Shown piece after piece: positions 23,431-34,500 of a stretch of DNA of 64,000 bases (position 1 is its first letter; each line of letters begins with the position of its first letter). Location: contig NC_057832.1 of the NCBI RefSeq assembly GCF_910594005.1, forward strand, positions 104,481,152-104,545,151. Direction: 5' to 3'. Made by a program: the position numbers and the translations under genes. The notes under the pieces were generated by a model. That model saw only the letters and a program-made list of their open reading frames with translations, searched no databases and had not been told where the DNA came from. Source of the DNA: Cervus elaphus. Its lineage: Eukaryota; Chordata; Mammalia; Artiodactyla; Cervidae.

Positions 23431-24399
23431 CCCTTTTTTTTGCCTCCAGCTAAGCTGAATGTCTCTCACATCATTGCCTTCATCCCATTTCAACAGCAAT
23501 TATGCTGCCCCAGGTCTTCATTAAATGTTACGAGAATAGTTGCAAAAGATTCACAAGTATTCACATCCATTTCCCTTACTTGTAAGTACTGCCTGATCCT
23601 CCTAAAATACACAGTATTAGAGCTTTAATGATGTCCCAGTACTTGCAGAAGAACCTATGTTCTTTGGCACAATGTCCTTTCAGGGCCACTATTCAGCCTT
23701 ATCTTTCTAGACTAGTGTCCTCCTTCTTCCTTATTATACCCTATACTTAGTACAGGATGATCATATAATTTTCCAGATGGGACCTTCAAGTGTGAAAGGG
23801 GCCCTATAATAATTATGTTGGGGAAACAGGTCTAAAGCAAGACTGTTCTTGGCAAACCAGTTTGAATGGTTCTCCATAAATACCCATTCCCTTAATTCTA
23901 CTCACTGTTCCCTTAGACCAGAATTCCTTTTCTTTTTTCTATAAATCTTAAACATCTTTTCAAATCCAGCTTAAATAGTGCCATGTCCACGAAGCATTAT
24001 TCAAAAAAACAAAAAAAAAAAACCTCCTTTTCCATCTCTCTTATACATCAAGTGCTTTCTCGTGCTGTGGATTACTTTCTGCTGTCATGATACACACCCG
24101 TCCCTTTTCCTCCATTAGTCCCTTGGAGGCATCATTCATGTTCGATTCTCTGTTCCTCCCAGGCCTAGCTATGTGCCGTATTCAAATGAGATTTGCAGCA
24201 CATGTTTGAAGAATGAGTTGTTTGACCAGACTGGGCAGACTGATGAGTATCTGGGGCTGTCAATGGATACATCATCCATTTTAATGTAATTAAAGTCGTG
24301 AGAAAAGTGGGGTTTCCAGGGTAGGAAGACAGAGCCTTGGGTGCCCATATGGTAGTGGAGCAGAGTGGGTCAGGGCATATGTATATGCTTTAGGGTCCA
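23431..24399. other. Intron 1; possible weak L2 remnants, no gene
   Basis: Contains an A-rich run at about 24005-24021. L2-like wording at 24100-24240 is too diverged to claim. Confidence 0.45.
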
Positions 24400-24570
24400 G
24401 GCTGGCCTGATACTGAACTCCTGCTCTGCCAGTTACAGTCTCTGTCCTCTTGGGCAAGTTAGCCTCTTCTGAGTTTCTGCATCTGTAAAATAGGAGTAAT
24501 TGTAGTAACCTGTCCATAGAATAGTGGTTGAGAATTCGAATCGTCCCAAGCACACGATGAGCACTCCAAG
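24400..24570 (-). mobile_element. MIR SINE
   Basis: Antisense MIR: cctcttgggcaagttagcct and gcatctgtaaaataggagta. Confidence 0.8.
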
Positions 24571-24596
24571 AAAGGTAGCAGCCGTGGCGTCTTACA

Positions 24597-24676
24597 GGCT
24601 TCCCTGGTGGCTCAGATGGTAAGGAATCTGCCTGCAGTGCAGGAGACCCATGTTCGATCCCTGGGCCGGGAAGCTA
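24597..24676 (+). mobile_element. Bov-tA SINE, tRNA-like head only
   Basis: About 80 bp from ggcttccctggtggctcag through ccctgggccgggaag, then unrelated sequence. 3' truncated or internally terminated copy. Confidence 0.85.
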
Positions 24677-25535
24677 TGCTATGATACATGCTTCACCATC
24701 CTAGTACTGTTGCCAACAGGTAGGCAGCACCAGGACGTAACAATAGAAGAGGTGGGAGAAATGCAGCCCTGAAGTCTTAGAAGAATTTTTCTTCCCCTGA
24801 TGGAAGTGCTCAGCTTCAGAGGGATCAAAGCAGTGGGAGTCCTGAGTGAAGATGGTCTCCACTTACTAAGAAGTGACTAATCAGCAGTCTTTTGAGAGAC
24901 TGTTTCAGTAGAGTGGGCAAGGTACAAGGTAGGTGTCAGACGACTAAAAAAAATAATGGCCAGAAGGAGGGAAAAACAGCCAAGAGGAGGGGGCAGGAAG
25001 AGGAGATGCAGAGTCATGTAAAAGATATGTTTGCTTAGTATTTTTTTTTACTTTGAGCCACATCATATTTTAAAAAGGAAGGCACCCTGAAGTGTGGTCA
25101 CTCAGTGACCTGTGTGGCCCCTTGGGGGTATGAAGTAAATCATTGACTAAAATCAGCACTTAATTCAAGTGCCAATAACCCTTGCTGAGAGGATAAATGA
25201 GGACCCTTAAAAATCAACTCCAGCATGGTAAGCTTTACCAAAAGCAGCACACACCACCCCCCGCCCAAAGCTTGATTTTTAAAAAGAATAGTTTTTAATT
25301 CTTGTCATGGCCCCCTCTTTCTAAGTCGGGAGTGTCTGTTGCCTGATTCGACGTTGTGCCTTGAGGTTCTCATGGGCAGTCACACCCCAAGCCCTCCTTT
25401 ATACTCACTTTGTTTGTGAGCAGCTCATGAAACGTCTGCCTGGGTTGGAAAGACAAGCTGTGACTGGAGATGCTCCTGTGAAGCGAAGCCAAATGAGCCT
25501 AGATGCTCACACCCAGACTCGCAAGTCTTCCATGG
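24677..25535. other. Intron 1; no gene or clear repeat
   Basis: Mixed unique sequence. The 60-codon frame at 25361 is unsupported. Confidence 0.55.
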
Positions 25536-25660
25536 TGAGGTAGAAAGAGCATAGGTGTCAGAGGCACAGGGCCTGGACAACAGGTCCAGTTTCATTTAGT
25601 GCCTCTGTGTTTTTGAACAAATCAATCTCTCTTTTCTCTGTGCACATTGTTAAGGCCATT
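25536..25660 (-). mobile_element. MIR SINE fragment
   Basis: Antisense MIR remnant (ggtagaaagagcataggtgt ... ttgaacaaatcaatctctc). Confidence 0.5.
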
Positions 25661-25796
25661 TAGGAACACACTAAACTGTAACAGATACAAAAATATGATG
25701 GATGATTGTTCTTGGCTCTGCCTTTGCCATCAAATACATTGGAATTCTTGAGTTAAAACTTCCTGACATCTTGGACCTGCCAACTGACTGTTGATT

Positions 25797-25902
25797 TGTT
25801 TTTTTGGCCATATCGTGAGATCTTAGTTCCAACCAGGGATGGAACCCACACTACCTGCAGTAGAAGGGTGGAGTCTTAACCGCTGGATTGCCAGAGATGT
25901 CC
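25797..25902 (-). mobile_element. CHR-type tRNA-Glu SINE
   Basis: Antisense: tttttttggccatatcgtga, then cttaaccgctggattgccag head. Confidence 0.85.
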
Positions 25903-25946
25903 CCAGCTGACTGTTCTATGCTTTGGCAGTTACCACTAAAACTATT

Positions 25947-26150
25947 GGACTTCCCAGCTGGCATAGTGATAAAGAATCCACCTGCCAATGCAGGAGATGT
26001 CAGAGATGTGGGTTCAATCCCTGGGCTGGGAAGATCCTCTGGAGTAGGAAATGGCAATGCCCTCCAATATTCTTACTGGGAAAATTCCATGGGGAGTGGA
26101 GCCTGGCAGCCTACAGTCCATGGGGTCGCAAAGAATTGGACACGATTCTG
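25947..26150 (+). mobile_element. Bov-tA SINE, diverged
   Basis: Sense head from ggacttcccagctggcatag, Bov-A body, ending near aaagaattggacacgattc. Overlapping frames on both strands are artefacts. Confidence 0.9.
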
Positions 26151-26459
26151 AATACTCATTGCACCATGCTTAGCCTTATTAGCACAGTCTAATCATTTTT
26201 GCTTGTCTTTGATTCAGTCAACACACCTACTAAGTACATAGTATGTGTCAAGAGTCATGCTGGGTTCCAGATAAAGGCAGTGAGTCATCAGCTCTAATGC
26301 AGTTTACAGGGCACACAGACAGGGAACAAGTGATCTGTCACAGTGACCCATCACAACTGCACCCAATGTCATAAAGCAGGGGGCTGTGGGAAGGCACCTC
26401 ATCACTTTCAATGGGTGAGAAAGAAGGGCATACCCAGAAGTCTGAAAGCATTATCCTCA

Positions 26460-26615
26460 AACCTGCAGCATCAGCATCACCTGGAATCTTGTTAGAAATA
26501 TAGTCTCATGCCCACCCCAGACCTACTCATTCAGGCTGTGGAAATGGGGCCCAGTAATCTGAAACAGTTCTCTTGGTGATTCCAATGCACATTAAAGTTT
26601 GAGAAACCACCAGCC
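26460..26615. mobile_element. MER5A-like hAT fossil
   Basis: Contains cagcatcacctggaatcttg and gcacattaaagtttgagaaa, typical of MER5-type elements. Confidence 0.6.
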
Positions 26616-26644
26616 TAGAGGAAATAACATTTAAACTAAGCTCT

Positions 26645-26960
26645 ATAGTCACACCATTCAATATAGTAACCACTGGTCATGGGTGGCTATGGAGCCCTTG
26701 AAACTTGGCTAGTTCAAAGTGAGTTGTGCTTTTAAGTATAAAATGCAGATCAGGTTTCAAAGACTAAGAAAAAAAGAAAATACCTCATTAATTATTTTAT
26801 ATAGATCATATGTTAGAATGATAATCCTTTGAAACTAAAGGGTTAAATAAAATGAATTATTAAAATTTCACCCACTTTTTTCTGCTTAATATGACTTTTA
26901 GAAAGTTTAAAATTACCAATTTTAAAAAGCCGATTATATGTGGCTTGCATTACATTTTGA
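26645..26960. mobile_element. Probable old hAT-type DNA transposon
   Basis: The aatatagtaaccactggtca opening and AT-rich body ending gattatatgtggcttgcatt resemble the mammalian repeat that begins with a 'gtaaccactagccac' phrase. Confidence 0.45.
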
Positions 26961-29900
26961 CTGGACACAGCTGATGACTAGTGGGTCCAAAAAGCAGAGT
27001 GGGATTGAAGTGGCAGTTGGAGGGGAGGTGATGATGGGCAAGGGTTCTGTGTAGGATACAGAGTGTGCAGAGTTCCTGAGGCCAGAAAGAACATGGTATG
27101 TTCAAGGAAATAAAAAAAACCAAAGCCTTACTGGTCACATTAAGGATTTTGAGTTTTGTCCTAAGATCAACAGGAAGTAATTTGAGGGTTTTAAACAGGG
27201 TACTCAGTTTTCAGGAAGTTTGTAGCTAATGCATGAGGGTAAGAGAACTAGGCTGAATGTTGCAGGACTCTCAGAATCAAAGCTCCCTGCTCCTGCCCAA
27301 AAGATGGTGGGGGTGGAGGCATTCGGTCAGGCGGTACCATCAAGAGGGAGGGAGCAGGACCCTCACCATCAACTGCCCCCACCCCAGGATATGAGGCACA
27401 AATACCCCTGCTAAAGGGAAGAGCAGACACCTGGGAATAGTTTTGTGCTCAGTTCATTTTCAGCTTGGTCAGTGTTGAGAGCTAGAGGAAACATTCCAGA
27501 AGAGTCCAAAGTTGAGTAGGAGTTTGATTACAGATCTGTGACTCTGCAAGGCACTGGCAAAGGTTTGGTGAAGGGAGGGTCAGGGACAAGGAAGCCCGGC
27601 ATATGTGGGGATTAGCGGGTCTGTCCTTTGGAAGAGTGCGCTGGGCAACCACAGAGAAAGGGCCAGGGTTAGAGCCTGGAGGCCTGGGCTCTGGCCGGCT
27701 CCAGGAGGTGGGGGTGGGGCTTCCCATTCACCTGTGACCTGGAGGAGCTTCCCCTTTAAGTCACGGGTCCTACACTAGCAGACTCAAGCTACTCTCAGAC
27801 AGGTCTTGTTTAGCTCATATTTTTTAAAATGTATTCTAGTTAGTTGCTAGTAGTTATATCAGATATCACATGAAATTCACATTTCCAGTTCTTTTGAAGA
27901 TTGGAAAATTGAGGACCTCAGTTCCTCAGTCTCACAGAGAAATGGGCTGGAGCTAAGTAGTAGCTACTCCTTTCATTTTTCCTATGAACTTTTAAGCTGA
28001 ACTGATCACATTACAAAAAGAAAAAAAAGACATTTTTGTTACTCTCAAGAACAAAACAGAATCCACAGGTTCTTTCTGGTCTGAGTCTTGCATTCTCTCC
28101 AGTCTTGTTTCCAGCAGCTTGCAGCTTCTGTTTGTTCTCCAGAAAAGTTCTAGAATGGTAACCTTAGCTCAGTGAGACTAGATTATACAGATGCTCCATC
28201 CGTGTGTCAAAGTGCATGAGTTGCATCCATCAGAGAAGCACCTATGTTCTCTGCAGTTCAGCAATGTTCCCACCACTCACGCAGCCCCACATGGATCTGC
28301 AGCCCCTGCCTGAAACTTTAAATGAAACTGACAGCAGTGTTGCATTTGTTGGTAAACACTTGGCATACCAGCTCCTATGGAGACTGAATCATAAAGATGC
28401 AAGCTGTAAACCTCAGCAGCTCCTTTGTAAATATTCAGCCATTAATTAAATGGCAAAGGTCAGTTGATAGCAAGGAGGAGAGAGGGAAGGGACTTTGTTG
28501 ACCTGAAGTAGATGCTCCAATTTGCTATCTTATCCTGTGTTTGCCCTCTGTGCACCATAATAAGGGGCTGGTGTATTTGTAGAGTCTTTGTGGCTGTAGC
28601 ACTATTTTCTCTGCTTCAGGGTATTTATTTTGAGAGGGAAGAAACAGAAATTGTCTTATTTCTTAAAGTAAACAAGTAGAACTGATTAAAATACTATAAA
28701 GCTTCGTGATAGGTACCTGAGTGTTCGTGATGTTATTGCTACATTTTTTCCCCCCTCAGGATAGTTCATCATCAAAAGATGATGGAGAGGTGCATCTGCC
28801 TATAACATTTGTGCATCACACCTTCTTCATTTGAAGTGAAAAATAGCTTCTTTGCTATAACGAGCTTCTTGCTTGACAAGACACAGTAAGGGCTGAGGTA
28901 GAGAACAATCGACAGCTTCTCTTTTCTCCATCCCCCTCCACCACCAGAAGCAGAGCAGTGAATAAAATGTTGCATGGGCAGGAATCCAGGTTTTGATGGG
29001 CCTGAAGCTTCTAGCACTTAGTGGAATTGGGGTGGGCTCTTCAAAAAATCAATACCCAAGTGTCTTTCTTTTGCTGATTAAACACACATACACATTCTCA
29101 TCCATGTGAATTCATTATTTGGTCTCTCCCAATGCCTTAGAAGGAGTTTGTTCAAGTGAGGGGCCCTAAATCTTGAGCTTCATTCATTTCATGAGTACTC
29201 CACTTCCAGGCACCAGTAATCACCTAGCCAAACACTGTCTAGCTGCCTTTCATCCCATTTTCAGTTTTCTGCCCCTCGCTGCCCATCTGGGTTGAGGGGA
29301 GAGGCATCTTTCTCCCTCTGGAAAGCCTCAGCTCTGCAAGGTACCTTCACCTGCGTCCTGAGCCCAGGCTCTTCCAGTAACCTGATGCTTCCCTGTTGCA
29401 CATTCACTAAATAAAGGTCAGACTTCATTGATGCCCAATGTGAAGGGAAGGTCATAAACCTAACTGCTGTCACCTCTCAACCACTTGCAGATCATTTCCA
29501 TCTGCTTCCTCCCTCAGGTCCGCTCTTGGCCCTCTGAAATCGGAAGCTTTGTTGTAAAGACTCCCCTCCCCCCCCGCCTCCACTTGAGAATCTCTCGGGA
29601 TTAACTAAGGAAAGGAAGAAATTAGATCCAGATTCCAATTAACTTCGTCACTGATTATTATAGAACTGTGGGCGAATCACAGTTTAAGTGGGACAGAGTA
29701 TCTCCAGTTCATAGAAGTTGCCAAGAATGGCAGAAGACCAGGCCCTGATGTTTGTATAATCTGTACCCCTTGGTGTGGAAAGTGCTGGGCACGTAAACCG
29801 AGTAGCCTTTGTCAGTGTGGATGTGCCCATCAAAAGGCCAGTGAGGCAGGCTGGTGCAGCCAGGCTGCAGATTTTCTCCAGGGGACAGAGTGGGCCCAGA

Positions 29901-30859
29901 TTTCTGCTCCAGCAGCTTCAGTTAGGGGGTTCAGGAACACTCCAGGGTTGCCTGTCCCACCTTACTAGAGTCTCCCTCTGCGATGTGGCTGGCATGTATA
30001 GGAAAGCTGAAGGGTTGAGAGGAGGAGATGTGGCCTCCTTATCTGTGTGCTTCCTCTCACTCCTGCAGACCACCTGCTCCTGGTAATCTGGTTCTACAGG
30101 CAGCATCTCTCAGCTGCTTAATTTGATAGCTTGTTTGGCATCCAGATTTATTTCTGCCAAAAACTGTCATCTTGAGTCAGGTGAGAGATTATTTAAGTGA
30201 CTACCGTATTGGATGCCAAGGTTGATTGAAATCATCTTAGTATTGTTTAAATATTGAAACTTAGATTTTCTTGTGTGTGTGGTGTAGACTATGGCATTAA
30301 AGAGCCGGTTGTCTCCATTTGGTGATTTACATACCAGGTGAATGTGGTGGTTTATAGAATTAGCATGTTTAATAACTTCTGTAATAAGATGAGACTGTAA
30401 ATATTTCTTTCTTCACCAGAGGGAAAACAGAATGAGAAGGGTGTTCCTTCAGTCTTGAGTCAGCTTCTCAAAGCTGGGAGTTCCCAGCTACAAGTCATCA
30501 TTTTAGACACGTACAACTCATTCTATTAAATCCTCTCTTCTGTAAGCAGGAACTGCCTTTTTATCTGGTGGACTTGTAGCATGCCATTAGAATAAAGTGT
30601 TCTGTTGTTTTACGTCATACAATTAACATATACTATCTAACCATCAGAAAATTAAGCCAGCTAACTAGGTTCCCTGTAATTGTCTGTAGACTCTGCCCAT
30701 ATGTGCCATAGTGTGTATGAGTTGCTGGATGCCTGATGTCAAAACGGTTCAAGGAATCATTCCAGTGTATTTTAGAAACTGACTGTTGGAAAGTTGTGCT
30801 TCCACTCCCAGGTAGTCAGTTGAATGAAACATATAACTTCTTGTTTCTTCTCCATGTAG
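26961..30859. other. BPGM intron 1, 3' part; largely repeat-poor, no gene
   Basis: This is the longest stretch in the window without a recognisable ruminant retroposon. Frames up to 103 codons (29775) lack domains. Some segments (27000-27200) look like old repeats I cannot name. The 3' end carries the exon 2 acceptor. Confidence 0.55.
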
Positions 30860-31521
30860 ATATATTGTTGTCACTGAACACCAACCCTTTGGAAAGCCCT
30901 AGGAAAGCTCAGCCATCAATATGTCCAAGTACAAACTGATCATGTTGAGACATGGAGAGGGTGCTTGGAATAAAGAGAACCGCTTCTGTAGCTGGGTGGA
31001 TCAGAAACTCAACAGTGACGGCCTGGAGGAAGCGCGGAACTGTGGGAAGCAACTCAAAGCACTAAACGTTGAGTTTGATCTCGTGTTCACATCCATCCTG
31101 AACCGGTCCATCCACACAGCCTGGCTGATCCTGGAAGAGCTGGGGCAGGAGTGGGTTCCCGTGGAGAGCTCCTGGCGTCTCAACGAGCGTCACTACGGAG
31201 CCTTGATCAGTCTCAACAGGGAGCAGATGGCGTTGAATCACGGCGAGGAGCAGGTGAGGCTGTGGAGAAGGAGCTACAATGTGACCCCTCCTCCCATCGA
31301 TGAGTCCCATCCTTACTACCACGAAATCTACAATGACCGGAGATATAAAGTGTGTGATGTGCCTTTGGATCAGCTGCCACGATCCGAGAGCTTAAAGGAT
31401 GTTCTGGAGAGACTCCTTCCCTATTGGAACGAAAGGATTGCTCCTGAAGTATTACGTGGTAAAACCATTCTGATATCTGCTCATGGAAATAGCTGCCGGG
31501 CACTCCTGAAATATCTGGAAG
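30860..31521 (+). other. BPGM: BPGM exon 2 (61 nt of 5' UTR plus the first 601 coding nt)
   Basis: The acceptor is a pyrimidine-rich tract ending in TAG at 30857-30859. The donor is GT at 31522-31523, after the last exon bases ctggaag. The exon supplies 200 complete codons and the first base of codon 201. If the intron were retained, the frame would run on only to 31556, adding a short unrelated tail after residue 201. That confirms the need for exon 3. The exon carries both catalytic histidines and most substrate-binding residues. Confidence 0.97.
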
Positions 31522-34500
31522 GTACCATCTTCACGCTATTACTAACCGGGTCTTAGTCTAGAAAGAACATGGTTTCTAAACTAATGATGCACAGTTTACA
31601 TTATAGACTTTCGTTCCCTATCACCTTTTGTCACTTCAGTCGTTTAAGGATTGTTTTGTTCCATCAGAAATCCTGGGTCTTTTACATTTGTATTATTTGC
31701 TCTAACTTCGGCAAGCCTCAGAATCACCTGGAGGGAGGGAGCACTTGGACCACCCCTGGTTTCTGGCCCCGCTCTTGGAGCCTGTAGGCCCGGGGTGTGG
31801 CTCCATAATTTGCTTTTCCAAAGAATTTTCAGATGATGCCGATACTGCTGCTTGGGCTTCTCCAAGTGCTTGAGAACCACTGATTTAGAAGATTATGTGG
31901 CTTTTGTTACCAGGTAAGAGGAGGCTGGGGAGAGAAGAGGTTTCTGTAGAAATGGTGTGCAAGGTACATTTTTGTTGTTGTTGTTTGTTAAGTGTTTCAC
32001 GATAAGTAAAATTATATAGATTTTAGTCTTGCTCATGTTCTTCCAGCTTTAAACAACCATTGCTGTATTTTCAGACCTAGGTATCCTGGATAATTGTTTT
32101 GTTCCAGTCTTCTCTTTCCAGACCAGATTTAGTCATCAACTGGGAGAAAGTTCAGGAGAAGGAAAAGAAAAGGATGGCTTATTAGAGATAATCAGTAACT
32201 TTAATTTTAATTCCTTGATGTTGTGTTCTAGACAGTACTGTTGTTACCTATCTCTTTAAGCAACATGAACTCTTTGGAAGACTCGAGCTCACCAGTTTGG
32301 GGTACCGTGATTGCACTGTGACCCCTTCAGGGGTTTTTTTCTCTCCTTTCTCCGTTCACTAAATAATCCCGGTTGTTGTTCAGTCGAGTCCGATTCTTTG
32401 TGACCCCATGGACTGCAGCACGCCAGGCTTCCCTGTCTTTCACCATCTCCTGGAGCTTGTTCAAACTCAGGTCCATCAAGTTGGTGATGCCATCCAACCA
32501 TCTTGTCCTCTGTTCTCCCCTTCTCCTCCTGCCTTCAATCTTTCCCAGCATCAGGGTCTTTTCTAATGAGTTAGCTCTTCACATCAGGTGACCAAAGTAT
32601 TGGAGCTTCAGCATCAATCCTTCCAATGAATATTCAGGACTGATCTCCTTTAGGATTGGCTGGGTTGATCTTCTTGCAGTCCAAGAGACTCTTGAGAGTC
32701 TTCTCCAACACCATAGTTTGAAAGCACCAATTTTTTGGTGCTCAGCCTTCTGTATGGTCCAACTCTCATCCATACATGACTACGGGAAAAACCATAGCTT
32801 TGACTATACGAACCTTTGTTGGCAATGTCTCTGCTTTTTAATACACTGTCTAGATTTGTCATAGCTTTTCTTTCAAGGAGCAATCATCTTTTAATTTCAT
32901 GACTGTAGTCACCATTTGCAGTGATTATGGAGTCCAAGAAAATAAAGTCTGTCGCTATTTCCATTTTTTCCCTATCTATTTTCCATGAAGTGATGGGACC
33001 AGATGCCATGATGTTAGTTGTTTGAATGTTGAGTTTTAAGCCAGCTTTTTCACTTTGCTCTTTCACGATCTTCAAGAGGCTCTTTAGTTCCTCTTTGCTT
33101 TCTGCCATAAAGGTGGTGTCATCTGCATATCTGAGATTATTAATATTTCTCCCTGTGTTCTTGATTCCAGCTTGTGCTTCATCCAGCCCAGCATTTTTTT
33201 GCATGATGTACTCTGCATATAAGTTGAATAAGCAGGGTGGCAATATACAGCCTTGACGCGCTCATTTCCCAGATAATCCCAGATGGTTGTGCATTTTGTG
33301 TGATGGGCTCTGCTGGTGTTTTCCTGTCTCTCCTGTCTGTCAGCAGTTAGCTCACTGGCATTAGAATGCATTTCTCCAACATTCCCTTTTCATTCTGCTT
33401 TGCTTTTCTATACGAGGCTGTGAAAAATGAAAAGGTTGACCTTGCACATGAAATAAATGAAATAGGTTATTGTTAACAAAATGAAGTGATCTTTATGAGA
33501 TTTTAATGTAAACCTTTTAGCATGTGTTTTTTTCCCCCTCTAATTTTTATACCATGGCCAAGAGCCAAGTCATTACTCATAAACCCGACATCCATTCCTT
33601 ATGCAGAGATCTGAAATCTATAGACTTTATTAGCTGTTAAAAACTTTATTGGCCAGGCATGGTGCTTGATCTGTTTATGTGTGGATATGTGTGTGTATCT
33701 TATTTACTCAACTGTATAAAGGGTTTTATTCTTCCTTGTTCAGAATAGTCAGATACTTGATTAAATATGTATATATAACTTCATCATTACTGGGTTTATT
33801 ATAGTACTTTATTGTTTGAAGAAGAGTTGAGGCTCCTCTCAGGAGAACAACAAACTGAAATTCAGAATTTCAAAGTTTCTGCCAGAAGATGTATTCTCTT
33901 CTCCCCAGACTAATTCCTTTTTTCCAGAGATGGAATTTAGATCTCTCTGTGGCCAGATTCCCTTCCTTCAGGAAAATGCCATCATCTCCTTATGGATCCT
34001 CTTCTCTTCCCCATCTCAGCTCAGAAATCCTCCTTTTAAAGACAATTTCCTAAAAATAAATAAATATAAAAAAATAATAAAGACAATTTCCTGCTGTCTG
34101 GTACTATTTACTCTTTGCCTGTCTTCAGGTTTAGAGCGCTTAGATTATTCTACAACCCCAACCATAGCTTACTCTAATACCCCTTTCTGTTAGTGCATTG
34201 GTAATTTAACCATCTGTTATTGTTCTTTTTTTGAAAAATATAGGAAGGCTTAATAAATGGTGGTGAGGAGGATTGCCATCTTGGTGGGGTTGGAGAGAGA
34301 ATTACTCTTCAAGGGCAAGGTAATACATAGAAGAGCTGACTGTATTTGAAGGAGGTTTTGAAATCACTAATAATTTGTTGAAAATAACCAAATGATACAG
34401 CTTTTTGAGAAAACAATCTGGCAGTTCCTTTATGGCGAACAGTGACCCAACAGTTCTACCCCTAGATGCATTCCTGTATTCATTTCCTAGGGTGTCTGTA

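Larger units (their letters stand above)
19213..30877 (+). other. Upstream ORF across the exon 1/exon 2 junction (join 19213..19296,30860..30877)
   Basis: An ATG in exon 1 opens 28 codons that end exactly at the splice junction. Exon 2 adds Ile-Tyr-Cys-Cys-His and then TGA at 30875-30877, 43 nt before the BPGM start. A second in-frame ATG at 19228 has G at -3, a better context than the first (T at -3). This is present in mRNA only if transcription starts upstream of these ATGs. I do not recognise the peptide; its likely role, if any, is to lower BPGM translation. Confidence 0.5.

Noticed and set aside
24597..24676. tRNA-like sequences at the heads of Bov-tA and CHR elements
   Set aside because: These are SINE heads derived from tRNA-Glu. 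They sit in the usual SINE context and are diverged, so they are not tRNA genes.
30736..30939. A 67-codon frame overlapping the BPGM start
   Set aside because: It crosses the exon 2 acceptor in a different frame and cannot be made from the spliced mRNA.
31522..31556. Extension of the exon 2 frame into intron 2
   Set aside because: A canonical donor at 31522 and the exact continuation in exon 3 show that this is intron.
33650..33680. A phrase resembling the start of primate Alu (ggccaggcatggtgc)
   Set aside because: Only a short match with no following Alu sequence, and Alu is absent from ruminants.
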